In this document: in pieces, positions 7,406-16,200 of the stretch | Position numbering within the stretch: the stretch's first letter is position 1 | Layout of the letters: every line of letters begins with the position of its first letter | From: Hyphomicrobium sp. | GTDB taxonomy: Bacteria > Pseudomonadota > Alphaproteobacteria > Rhizobiales > Hyphomicrobiaceae | DNA: 19,371 bases | Assembly: GCA_030598645.1 (NCBI GenBank) | Contig: JAUVPN010000009.1 | Coordinates: forward strand, 1 to 19,371 | Direction: 5' to 3' | Translations under genes and position numbers: made by a program | Notes under the pieces: generated by a model | Databases searched by the model: none | What the model was told of the DNA's origin: nothing | Seen by the model: only the letters and a program-made list of their open reading frames with translations

Positions 7406-8935
7406 CTAAGATGTCAACGTGCGCGCTATAACGCGGCCGGCGTTGACCGCTTGTGACCATAGCCTCCACCAGCGTGCTTGATTTCCGGCAGCTGCCAAAA
7501 CGCGAACGAGACGCGCGCCTTGCGCCTCAGGCATGACGTCGAGCATCTTCGCCCACAAAACGTCGACGTTGTAGTGCCCGCGTTTATCATCGAGACAAAC
7601 CGGCACTACGGATTGCACCGGCGCACCGAGTTCGGCAGCGACTACCCGAGCGGCCTCGCCGATGGACAGTGCTTTCGCGTTCTCTTTGTCCAAGAGGTCA
7701 TAGGGTGGACTCCATTCCTGGGGCGGGCGCAACTGATCAATGTGGGTCAAGACGACTAGGATCGGAGGCTCGCGGCGTTCGAGGCGCGCGACCAAACGAT
7801 CGCGCAAGGCATCTAGCGCATTGCGATCCGTGGCGCGATCGGGCCTCGTCGCGGAACTGACCCATAGAATGAGGTCACTTTCCTCGACCTCCTCCAATAA
7901 CTCGAGCAGCGCGGCAGCGTCTGCGCTGAGACCGGGGGCGTCAATCAGCAGCGCCTCTGGCGACCCCTGGCGCTTGAGTTCATAGGCTACGTAACCCGGT
8001 GTAGTCGGCAGGACGTCGACGGCAGCTTGAATTTCCTCCGACAACGCATTCACAAGGCTCGACTTGCCGGCATTCAACTGACCAACGACGTGGATACGCA
8101 CCGGTTCTGCCAGCACTTGTGATGCCGCCCTATCCTCGCTAGTGGCCTCCGTCACCGTCGCAGCCAACGTCTTAGGCGAAAAGCGCAGCCGTCCCCCGTA
8201 AAGATCGATCGCCGCACGCCCAACTTCACGCACGTAAGCCGAAGCGAGGCGCCGCGCCAGCTCATCCCGCCCCCAGTCATATATCTGGCGCGTCACTTTT
8301 TCCCGCATTTCCTGCGTAATGGCTGACATTGGATTCATCAGGCGAATGATGCGCCAAAGATCGAAAGCTGACTCCGCCAGCCCAATCACCGAACGCCAGC
8401 GATAAATTGCCATGACCTGGCCGACGGTCAACCGGTCTCCAAGTGGTATGTTCTCCCGCACGAATGAGCCAAGCTCACTACTCACACGCTCCACCAACGC
8501 CAGCGCTTCGGGCACCGTAAATTTCCACGCTGGATCCTTCTCGCCAGGGTTCATCTGATGCGCGACCGCATCAACCGTGCGCGTACCCAACGCCAGAATG
8601 GCATCGCGGCTGTTAAGCTTTGCTGGGTCTATGCCACTTGCAATGCGCTGAACCGCATCCCAGGCCGTTGTCTCGCGGCCAGTCCATGCGGGGTCAGGCT
8701 CCTCAGTCAAATCTGTTGCAGCTTTTGCTTCGGCAACCGTTTCGCGTAACAGCCAACGCTCCACCGCGTAGACAAAACCCACGATCAAGCACGCCCCGAT
8801 TGCCCAATAGATGACGTAGCCCTTCTCCCAAAGCCAGAGGGAGCCGAGCAATACGAGCGACAATAGCGGCAACGCCAATGCGATGATCAGCATGGCGGAG
8901 CGAAGGTACGTGAGGGCGCGTGTTGCCCTTTTCAT
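7406..8935 (-). CDS. Membrane-anchored Era/dynamin-like GTPase
   Basis: The 509-residue protein has two N-terminal membrane helices (about 13-33 and 41-58) joined by a short EKGY turn. A helical region of ~200 residues follows (70-270), then a GTPase domain. The G motifs are G1 GQLNAGKS (285-292), G2 likely TTPG (311-314), G3 DAPG (332-335) and G4 THID (397-400) in place of NKxD. The C-terminal part (VPVCLDDKRGHYNVDVLWAKM) is the usual end of such folds. The layout matches bacterial membrane-bound P-loop GTPases near the YcjX/Era/dynamin group, so membrane remodelling or stress adaptation is plausible; the exact family is not certain. Its ATG overlaps the stop codon of the upstream GTPase (ATGA at 8932-8935), which indicates translational coupling and suggests a complex. 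It is convergent with epmB across ~170 nt. Confidence 0.85.
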   Translation of the reverse strand: MKRATRALTYLRSAMLIIALALPLLSLVLLGSLWLWEKGYVIYWAIGACLIVGFVYAVERWLLRETVAEAKAATDLTEEPDPAWTGRETTAWDAVQRIASGIDPAKLNSRDAILALGTRTVDAVAHQMNPGEKDPAWKFTVPEALALVERVSSELGSFVRENIPLGDRLTVGQVMAIYRWRSVIGLAESAFDLWRIIRLMNPMSAITQEMREKVTRQIYDWGRDELARRLASAYVREVGRAAIDLYGGRLRFSPKTLAATVTEATSEDRAASQVLAEPVRIHVVGQLNAGKSSLVNALSEEIQAAVDVLPTTPGYVAYELKRQGSPEALLIDAPGLSADAAALLELLEEVEESDLILWVSSATRPDRATDRNALDALRDRLVARLERREPPILVVLTHIDQLRPPQEWSPPYDLLDKENAKALSIGEAARVVAAELGAPVQSVVPVCLDDKRGHYNVDVLWAKMLDVMPEAQGARLVRVLAAAGNQARWWRLWSQAVNAGRVIARTLTS

Positions 8936-10194
8936 TCGTCTTTTCTCGAACTTGGTCTGGTGAAACCCCGCTCCCGTGCCAGACGCAGTGCAGTGCCTAG
9001 AGCGTCCTTATAAGTCTGCGCCACGCCGATGGGGTCGCTGGCACCCAATTTACGCCGGCCAAGAAAGTAGCACGCGGCCTTACCCAGAGCATACGTTGTC
9101 GCAAAGCTCATGACGGCAGCAGCGGCCGCACCAGCCGTCTGGCCATAAAGCGGAACGAGTTTCGCCAATTGACGCGCGCCAAATCCGGAACCAATGCGTA
9201 CGAGCGTGCTAGCTCCCAGCGCGCCTGCAAATTCTGCAAGCGCACGTCGGTTCCATTCGATGCCGTAAATGGCCGCCAGAGTATGGATCATTTTGGCCTG
9301 CACAGCCGGAACCAATGCGATGCCCGCTAGCGGCCAAATATCCGCAGTACCGGCTGCAGTAGCATAGCCTAGAATGTGGGGCTGCGCGCGCGCGGCCAGC
9401 GGGTCACCCGCACACCCGTCCAGATTTTCCAGCGAGGCGACGACGGCAGCAGGAGCAACGTGCTCCAAGGCTTTAAGGAAGGCTTGATAGCCATAATCTT
9501 CCGGCTCCCAGCCATCTTCCTCGAGCGTGAAGTCAAGCGGCACAAAACGCACCGCGCCCTTACCTGGTAGCCCATCAAAGAGGCCCCTTTGGTGCGCAAG
9601 AGAACGAATGAGGTTGGAGGGGACACCGGTAGCTGCAAGACCGGCTGGACTTTGATCGGCGAAAGGATACGGTTTCACATGATTAGCACCCGCTGCGTAG
9701 CCCTCATGCAACGTCGTCTGTGCAACGACGAGCGGCCACTCGGGGTGCCGGCGACGGATCGCGCCTACCACATCCACGATCGCTTCTTGTTGCGGGTCAA
9801 GCGCCCTCATCGTAACGACGAGGAGGTGTGCTTGATCTTCGCAAAAAGTAAGATCTTGAGCTGGATCGTATCCCGTCTCCCCGACCCCGCGCGTATCGAG
9901 AAATCGGATCAGTGGTGCCTCTTGGGGAAAGTCGAACACGCGCGCCGTCTTGGTGCAGGCCTTGAAGCCATTGCCGACTTCGGCTGCGCTGCACCGTATC
10001 ATCACCCGAATGATTGACGTTTTGCCCGACTGCACCTTACCCAGAAACCAGACCACCGGAGCGAATGCTCGTGCCCGCTCCGCAATCGCTTCATCAGCCT
10101 GCTCATCGCGATCGGGCAGAAGCACGGCCTTCAGATTTTGTACTGGATTGGCAAGCCACCGCCTAAAGGTGCGCGTTTGATCCTTCCCACTCAA
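8932..10194 (-). CDS. GTPase with C-terminal DUF697 domain
   Basis: The protein has a GTPase domain with G1 GKVQSGKT (about 52-59 from the chosen start), G3 DTRG (100-103) and TTLHE (160-164) where NKxD is expected, so base recognition may be altered. The C-terminal half has hydrophobic stretches (PLAGIALVPAVQAKMIHTLAAIYG, GASTLVRIGSGFGARQLAKLVPLYG, AAAAVMSFATTYALGKAACYFLG) in the pattern of DUF697, also found in YcjF-like proteins. The frame stays open to a TTG at 10317, but the extra 41 residues look random. I place the start at TTG 10194, where FRRWLANPVQNLKAV begins to look conserved and a weak GGAC lies upstream. The start is therefore uncertain; the longer form would be 461 residues. 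It overlaps the next GTPase by 4 nt (ATGA), so both are translated from one message. Confidence 0.83.
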   Translation of the reverse strand: MSGKDQTRTFRRWLANPVQNLKAVLLPDRDEQADEAIAERARAFAPVVWFLGKVQSGKTSIIRVMIRCSAAEVGNGFKACTKTARVFDFPQEAPLIRFLDTRGVGETGYDPAQDLTFCEDQAHLLVVTMRALDPQQEAIVDVVGAIRRRHPEWPLVVAQTTLHEGYAAGANHVKPYPFADQSPAGLAATGVPSNLIRSLAHQRGLFDGLPGKGAVRFVPLDFTLEEDGWEPEDYGYQAFLKALEHVAPAAVVASLENLDGCAGDPLAARAQPHILGYATAAGTADIWPLAGIALVPAVQAKMIHTLAAIYGIEWNRRALAEFAGALGASTLVRIGSGFGARQLAKLVPLYGQTAGAAAAAVMSFATTYALGKAACYFLGRRKLGASDPIGVAQTYKDALGTALRLARERGFTRPSSRKDE

Positions 10195-10359
10195 CCCAAG
10201 CTGTCCTGTTCTGCGTCCATCTACCAATGACCGAAGATCGGCTCGATGACATAAAAACGCAAATGCCGCGCAGTTGTTGCCGACGCATAAGGCCGCGGCA
10301 CCTGCACGAATAGACAACGCGCTGCGCCCGTCTATGGAGTTGAGAAAACTTTGAAATGA

Positions 10360-10411
10360 CTGACCGGCCAGCTTTAAAGCAGCTCACAGGCCGACTTTGC
10401 AGGCCAGTCAG
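10360..10411 (-). terminator. Inverted repeat overlapping the lipoprotein stop codon (possible terminator)
   Basis: Arms of 10 bp lie at 10360-10369 (CTGACCGGCC) and 10402-10411 (GGCCAGTCAG), separated by 32 nt. Read on the minus strand the single mismatch becomes a G-U wobble, so a stem could form in the transcript of the lipoprotein gene. The right arm overlaps that gene's stop (10408-10410). The downstream side is only moderately T-rich (TCATTTCAAAGTTTT), and the loop is long, so it is a weak terminator or an attenuator. Confidence 0.35.
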
Positions 10412-10683
10412 GACGTCGACTTTTGAGGTGCCGAATTTCCACGCGAGCGGATATCCCTCATGACAGCATCCATGATTTCCTTATTCATCATTGCTGCCGT
10501 TGCAGTCTCCGGGTCGACGTTATTTCTGATCAGAAATTCATACGTCGCCTTTTTTGCGCGTTCTTGTGCATTCGACTGCGCGGAAAAAACAGGCGACATC
10601 GATTGGTCATCCAGTGAGGCAGCGTCTTGCGCACACGCAGCAAGCAACATCGTCACGGCTGGAATGGCAAGTCTTCGCATCAC
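10408..10683 (-). CDS. Small lipoprotein of unknown function
   Basis: The 91-residue protein has a lipoprotein signal: RR at 3-4, a hydrophobic stretch LAIPAVTML and lipobox LAAC with Cys17. The mature part is a polar linker (AQDAASLDDQSMSPVFSAQS) followed by a likely helical region, KKATYEFLIRNNVDPETATA, and MNKEIMDAVMRDIRSRG. I do not recognise the family. Residue +2 after the cysteine is Ala, so outer-membrane sorting would be expected by the usual rule. Start choice is a GTG at 10683 or an ATG at 10680, and GGAG lies upstream of both. It is on the same strand as the GTPase pair, about 210 nt upstream, and is divergent from the permease. Confidence 0.75.
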   Translation of the reverse strand: MMRRLAIPAVTMLLAACAQDAASLDDQSMSPVFSAQSNAQERAKKATYEFLIRNNVDPETATAAMMNKEIMDAVMRDIRSRGNSAPQKSTS

Positions 10684-10966
10684 ACCCCGGCTCCACGTCT
10701 CTGATTCGCAGGCTTCAGTCTCTCGCTCGCTCTTCGTCGAAGCAACCCTGCTGGCCTCATCGATCCTGCCCTTATTTTATGATGAGGGGCCGTGCAGAGG
10801 CTGCATCGCCGGCCCCACACACGCCATTAAGGACGTTCCCAACGGCCAAGATCGAGGTATGGAACTGCTAACCGGCGGCACCCAATCGGTAAAATGGGCT
10901 TGATTGAGGAGCCAACACGCGGGCCAAATAGCGTTGTTGCATCGAAACACCCACGACCGATCAAGT

Positions 10967-12295
10967 GTGATTTATTCACAGGAGAGGCAGGAGGCTTCAA
11001 TACTCAGAAGAACGCTCACCGCGCTACAAGCGGCCGCCGTGCTCGTAGGCGTCGTTGTGGGAATTGGCATATTCAAGACGCCGCAGGTAGTTGCGGCCAA
11101 CGTTTCGAGCGAAACCGCTTTCCTTGTTTTGTGGCTTGCCGGCGGAGTTGCAACCTTCATCGGTGCGCTTTGCTATGCCGAACTTGCAACGGCGCACCCA
11201 CATGTCGGCGGTGAGTACCATTTCTTGCGGAAGGCCTACGGCCAGGGGCTCGGCTTCCTATTCGCGTGGGGTCGTATGGCTGTTATGCAGTCTGGTTCCA
11301 TTGCAGCGGTAGCCTTCGTCTACGGCGACTATGCCTCTTTCCTCATTCCCGCGTCGCCAGCTGTTCATGCAGCGCTTGCAATTGCCGCCCTTTCCGCGTT
11401 GCAGCTCAAGGGAACGGAAATTGGCATCCGCGCGCAGCTCGCGTTGACCATCGTGACGCTGGCTGCCGTTTCGTTCGTCGCCATTATCGGACTGGTCGTT
11501 GTTCTGCCATCTGGACAGGGTCCGCCGGCACCGAGCAGTGGAGCTGTAGGACTGGCGATGGTATTTATACTCCTCACGTACGGGGGCTGGAGCGAGACCG
11601 CCTACCTTTCTGGGGAAGTTCGTGATGCACGGCGAGATATCCCGCGAGCGCTAATCTGTGGAACCGCGATTGTCACGGCGCTCTACCTGTTTGCCAACTA
11701 TTCGTATGTAAGAGCGTTGGGCATTGAGGGCTTGAGGCAGTCCGACGCCATAGCTGCCAATCTCGTCGGGTTAGCATTTGGAGACGTGGGAGCGGCAATT
11801 ATCGCCGGCGTCGTGTGCGCGGCCTCACTCAGCACGCTCAACGCAACAATCTTAACCGGTGCGCGCTCAATGTACGCGCTCGGCCGAAGCTTTCCCCCCT
11901 TAGCAGTCCTAGGCCAGCATAGCGCACGCGGTCGCACGCCGCGCAATGCTATCCTTGTTCAGGCAATCATAACGATTGGGCTCGTCGTATTCGGAGCCTT
12001 TGCCCGCGACGGATTCCAATCAATGGTCGAGTATACAGCGCCAGTATTCTGGTTCTTCCTTCTGATGGTCGGCATCTCGCTGTTTGTGTTTCGCTGGCGC
12101 GCGCCGGAAGAACCTATTCCGTTCCGTGTCCCTCTCTATCCTTTGACTCCGCTCGTCTTTTGCGCCACGTCGCTGTATCTCCTCTATTCGAGCCTCGCAT
12201 ACACAGGCTTTGGCGCACTCATCGGCACGGCGATATTCTTGACGGGCATCCCGATACTTCTCATTGGCCGCCGCATAAGCAAGCCGATTGAATAA
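10967..12295 (+). CDS. APC-superfamily amino acid permease
   Basis: This is an integral membrane transporter of the amino acid-polyamine-organocation superfamily, with about 12 hydrophobic segments. Helix 1 has VLVGVVVGIGIFKTPQVVA, with the unwound GIGIF substrate site. Helix 2 and its loop have the family block CYAELATAHPHVGGEYHFLRKAYG. Later landmarks are GGWSETAYLSGEVRDARRDIP and TGARSMYALGRSFPP. The sequence resembles LAT/SLC7-like permeases; the substrate cannot be read. The start is unclear: the frame is open from TTG 10904, I use GTG 10967, and the best ribosome site (AGGAGG at 10989-10994) points to an ATA at 11000 just before the conserved LRRTLTAL. With the GTG start the protein is 442 residues. 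It is divergent from the lipoprotein gene and convergent with the SDR gene. Confidence 0.9.
   Translation: MIYSQERQEASILRRTLTALQAAAVLVGVVVGIGIFKTPQVVAANVSSETAFLVLWLAGGVATFIGALCYAELATAHPHVGGEYHFLRKAYGQGLGFLFAWGRMAVMQSGSIAAVAFVYGDYASFLIPASPAVHAALAIAALSALQLKGTEIGIRAQLALTIVTLAAVSFVAIIGLVVVLPSGQGPPAPSSGAVGLAMVFILLTYGGWSETAYLSGEVRDARRDIPRALICGTAIVTALYLFANYSYVRALGIEGLRQSDAIAANLVGLAFGDVGAAIIAGVVCAASLSTLNATILTGARSMYALGRSFPPLAVLGQHSARGRTPRNAILVQAIITIGLVVFGAFARDGFQSMVEYTAPVFWFFLLMVGISLFVFRWRAPEEPIPFRVPLYPLTPLVFCATSLYLLYSSLAYTGFGALIGTAIFLTGIPILLIGRRISKPIE
10989..11002 (+). promoter_or_regulatory. Strong Shine-Dalgarno followed by ATA instead of a canonical start
   Basis: AGGAGG at 10989-10994 is a perfect ribosome site. 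The codon at the right distance, after 5 nt, is ATA at 11000-11002 in the permease frame, immediately before LRRTL. No ATG, GTG or TTG lies in-frame within the expected spacing. The canonical starts in frame are at 10904 (TTG) and 10967 (GTG), both with poor ribosome sites. This may be a non-canonical start, a mutated ATG, or a base error. Confidence 0.5.
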
Positions 12296-12334
12296 TGGGA
12301 CGGTTGGCTAATTTTGAATTCAAGCAGCTTCAAA

Positions 12335-12360
12335 GCGCGTGAATGCTAATATTCTCGCGT
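12335..12360. repeat. Inverted repeat between convergent permease and SDR genes
   Basis: Arms 12335-12344 and 12351-12360 are complementary apart from one T-T mismatch and one G-U pair, around a 6-nt loop GCTAAT. It sits in the 86-nt gap between two convergent genes, where a bidirectional terminator is expected, but there is no clear T-run on either side. Confidence 0.35.
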
Positions 12361-12381
12361 GCCCATAGGATGTGAAGCAAA

Positions 12382-13104
12382 TCACAAGCCCCAACCTGTC
12401 ACCGCGAGCACCTGGCCGGTCACACCGGCTGCGGCTGGTGAGGCAAGGAATACAACGACTTCAGCAATCTCTTCGCGTTTAGCCCAGCGCTTTAGATCTT
12501 TCGGCTTCATCGCTGCAATGTTCGACGCCGTGTCCACCAGCCCCGGCGCAACGGCATTAACGCGGATACCGGAGTCTCGTCCTTCCAGTGCCAAGGTGCG
12601 GGTCAGCGCCTCAATTCCAGCCTTGGCGCAATTGTAGGCAAGCATATTGGCTTGCGGGTTACCGCTTCGCGCGAAATTGATGATCGTTCCACATCCCGCT
12701 TTCTTCATATGCGGAAAGACTGTACGTGAGGTCAGAAAAGCGCTCAGCAGGTTGTTGTTCAATTCGCTGGTCCACTCATCCATCTCAAGTTCAATTGCGG
12801 GCTTGTATCGCGTCAGACCTCCGGCGAGGTTCACGAGGATGTCGATTTTCTTGTATTCCCCCAAAGTGCTGTCTATCAGTTGCTGCACCTGGGCTTCATC
12901 AGTGAGATCGGTGGCCATGGCTAAAACTCTACCGCCACCTTGCCGCATTTCACGAGCCCGTGCCTCCACATTGCTCTGCTGACGCGCACAAATTGCAAGT
13001 GCAGCACCGTTCGTCACCAATGCTTCGGCCACCGCTTGCCCAACTTGTCCGTCGTGACTAACACCAGTCACAAGCGCGATTTTGTCTTTTAGAATTGCTG
13101 GCAC
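12382..13104 (-). CDS. SDR-family oxidoreductase with irregular motifs
   Basis: The 240-residue protein is a Rossmann-fold short-chain dehydrogenase/reductase of classical length. It has an N-terminal cofactor region TGVSHDGQVGQA (13-24), where the usual TGxxxGxG spacing is stretched. Then come TDLTDEAQV (65-73), a DILVNLAGG strand (88-96), the catalytic pair Tyr157 and Lys161 in YNCAK, and NAVAPGLVDT (183-192). The Ser expected 13 residues before Tyr is not there; residue 144 is Phe, and the nearest Ser147 is only 10 residues away. The C-terminal EEIAEVVVFLASPAAAGVTGQVLAVTGW is typical of FabG/gluconate-dehydrogenase-like proteins. Activity and cofactor preference are therefore uncertain. 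The start is a GTG. It is monocistronic by spacing, convergent with the permease, and shares its strand with the RND operon. Confidence 0.9.
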   Translation of the reverse strand: MPAILKDKIALVTGVSHDGQVGQAVAEALVTNGAALAICARQQSNVEARAREMRQGGGRVLAMATDLTDEAQVQQLIDSTLGEYKKIDILVNLAGGLTRYKPAIELEMDEWTSELNNNLLSAFLTSRTVFPHMKKAGCGTIINFARSGNPQANMLAYNCAKAGIEALTRTLALEGRDSGIRVNAVAPGLVDTASNIAAMKPKDLKRWAKREEIAEVVVFLASPAAAGVTGQVLAVTGWGL

Positions 13105-13208
13105 AGCATCTGACCTAGTTCCTCACCTGATATAGCTTATCCAGTCCGCTGCTCGTCGCATTTCAGGGCCTCGAAGCTTACGCCGTCATTTACTCAAGGA
13201 GGATCGCA

Positions 13209-16200
13209 TTAGGGATGAACTCCCTGGGCTACAGCTCCTCTTTGGCCGGGCTCTATGGCCGGCGACGGTACCCTAAACAATATTGCATACAGCACCGGAA
13301 TAACAATGAGTGTCAGTACAGTTGCGAAGGTCAGGCCGCCCATAATGGTGATGGACATATTGATAAAAAACACATCCTGCAGGAGCGGGATCATTCCAAG
13401 CACCGTGGTAGCCGCAGCCATTGTAACAGGGCGCATGCGGCTGACACTCGCATCAACAATTGCAGCATAGGGCGCTTTTCCTGCATCGATCTGCTGGTCA
13501 ATCTCTTCAATAAGGACGATTGCATTCTTGATGAGCAGACCGATCAGGCTCAGCAAACCGAGCAACGACATAAAATCGAACTTGCCGTCAAAGAGCAGCA
13601 TTGCGGCCGTCACACCAATCAAAGCGAGAGGCACCGTCAGCCAGATAATCAATGGTTGCCGAATCTTGCCAAACAACAATATCGATACGACGATCATCAT
13701 GAGAAAGCCGACTGGTAACGCCGTGAACAGGGCCGCTTGCGCTTCGAATGAATCTTCATACTCGCCGCCCCAACTCAGTGAGTAGCCGGGCGGTAATTTG
13801 ATGGCTTCGATTTTTGGCCTAACCCGTTCAAAGAGTTCCGATGTCAAGTCTCCGGTAGGATTCGTCGACGCGATGATAGTTTGTAGGCGATTGCGACCTC
13901 TTATGACTGTCTCTTCCCAGACCGTATCGAACCGTTTCACAACCTGTTGCACCGGCACGGACTTTTGAAGAATGGGGCTCCATACCGGAATGTCTTGAAT
14001 GTTTGTTACGTCCTTGCGCTCATTTGGCGGAGGGCGGACGAGGATTGGCAGCAACCGAATCCCATCCCGGTAGAGCCCAACTTGCTCGCCCTTAAATGCT
14101 CGATTGAGCGCATTTGCGAGATCTTGCCGCGTTATGCCCAGTTGCCGCCCAACCTGCTCATTGAACACCGGACGAATGAGTTTTTGCGGCTGACGCCAGT
14201 CATTACGGATTTCCTTTGTCTCCGGGTCTTGGCGAAAGATCGCGGTCGCTTTATCGGCCAACTCTCTCAAGACCAACGGATCGGGTCCGTGAAAGCGCGC
14301 TTCGATTTTTCCGTCGCGTCCTGGACCGATACGTAGAGGTTTAATGATCGGATCGATTTGCGGCATCTCTTGCTGCATAAATTCTTCAACCGCGCTCCAG
14401 ACAGCGGGTATTTGGTCGCGGATTTCAGTCTGGACGATAACTTGCGCGTAAGCGGGACTGTCCTCCTTTGGTTCGTAGACCAGCGAGAAACGCGCATCGC
14501 CGCCTCCAATCACGGACGTTGTTTGGACCACACCAGGTTGTTCGCGGACGAAAGCAGAGACCTTGAGCGTGTCATCGCGCGTCTTTCGGATATCTGTTCC
14601 CTCAATCGACCAAATATCGACGAAGAACATTGGCGTATTAGCATTCGGGAAAAATGACTCCTTGACATGGCTAAAGCCAAACAAGGCAGCCAAGAACAGA
14701 GAAAAAACAACCGAAACCGTTGCCCAGCGATACCTTAGCGCACTCTCGAGTAAGCGGCGGTACAGCTGGAAAAGTCCGCCCTTATAAGGATCTTCACTCG
14801 ATCCGGCAGCCTTCGGGTCTGGCTTCAAGAAAATTGAACATAATAGAGGGGTGGTGCTGACTGCTGTCAGCCAGCTGAGCGATAGCGAGATAAGAATCAC
14901 GTAGAAGAGTGATCTCGCGAACTCTCCGGTATTGTTTTGAGATAGGCCGATGGCCGAAAAGGCCAGTATGCCGATGATGGTGCCACCAAGCAGCGGTATC
15001 ATCGTACCGCCAACAACTTCCTTAGCGGCTTGCGAAGCCGGCATGCCCGCGCGTATGCGTACTAACATGCCTTCGGCAACAACAATGGCGTTGTCGACAA
15101 GCATTCCAAGCGCAATGACGAGCGCCCCTAGCGAAACGCGCTGCAGCTGAATGCCAAACAACTGCATGATCCATAGAGTGCCTCCGACAGTTATCAGCAA
15201 GACCGCGCCGATTATTAGGCCGGTCCGCAGCCCCATAAAAAATAAGAGGACAACAATTACGATCACCAACGCCTCGGTCACATTGACGATGAACCCACTT
15301 ACAGATTTGTCGACGGTGGTCGGTTGATCGTAAATTTCATGTGCTTCTACGCCGACTGGCAGTGTTTCTTGGAGTTCATCAAAACGCTTCCTAAGACGGT
15401 GGCCGACATTGACTACGTTCTCACCGGGAAGCATTGAGATGCCGATAGTCAGGGCTGGCTGACCGTTGACGAAAACCATCTTGTTGGGCTCATCGCGATA
15501 CGCCCTTTGTATTGATGCGATGTCGCTGAGATAGACGAGCTTCTTGTCGGTCCCTTCGCCTTCCGAGCTGATGAGGACATCGCCAATCTCCTTTACCGAT
15601 TGGAATTCCCCAGTGGGGGAGATGCGTATGAATTCATCTCCAACACGCACGTTTCCAGCATCAGCAACGAGATTCTGGGATGCCAGAACCTGAGCTATTC
15701 TCTCTTGTGAGATGCCAAGTTCACCAAGTCGCGCCCGCGATATTTCAACGTAGACAACCTCATCCTGAGCGCCGCCTATGGCGATTTTTCTCACGCCCGG
15801 TACAAGTATTAATTGTCGCTGATAATAGTCTGCGACATCCTTCAAGTCGCGATACGTGTAACCAACGCCTGTTATTGCAAAGTAAAGTCCGTACACGTCG
15901 GCAAATTCATCAATGATTGCCGGCTCCCGCGCGCCAGGCGGGAGCTTATGCTTCATGTCGGCGATCTTACGCCTCAACTCGTCGTATATGTCCGGAAAAT
16001 CTGCAGTCGTATACTCATCCTTGAACTCGACTTTTATGTCCGAGTAGCCGGGGCGCGAGATCGACTCCTTGATCCGCTTGAGCTGCGGCATGCGCTGTAC
16101 GGCTTCTTCGATATGGTAGGTAACTTCGTCCTGAGTCTGGCGCGCGGTGGCTCCGGGGTACTGCGTTACTATTTTGGCTTCCTTGATTGTGAAGTTTGGA

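Noticed and set aside
10195..10317. N-terminal extension of the DUF697 GTPase by 41 residues.
   Set aside because: The extension begins at a TTG and has a random-looking, Cys- and Ala-rich sequence; I prefer the downstream TTG, but it could be wrong.
13215..13718. A 167-residue plus-strand reading frame with an AGGAGG-like sequence upstream.
   Set aside because: It lies antisense to the RND pump, and its translation is rich in His, Gln and Cys, as expected of a shadow frame.
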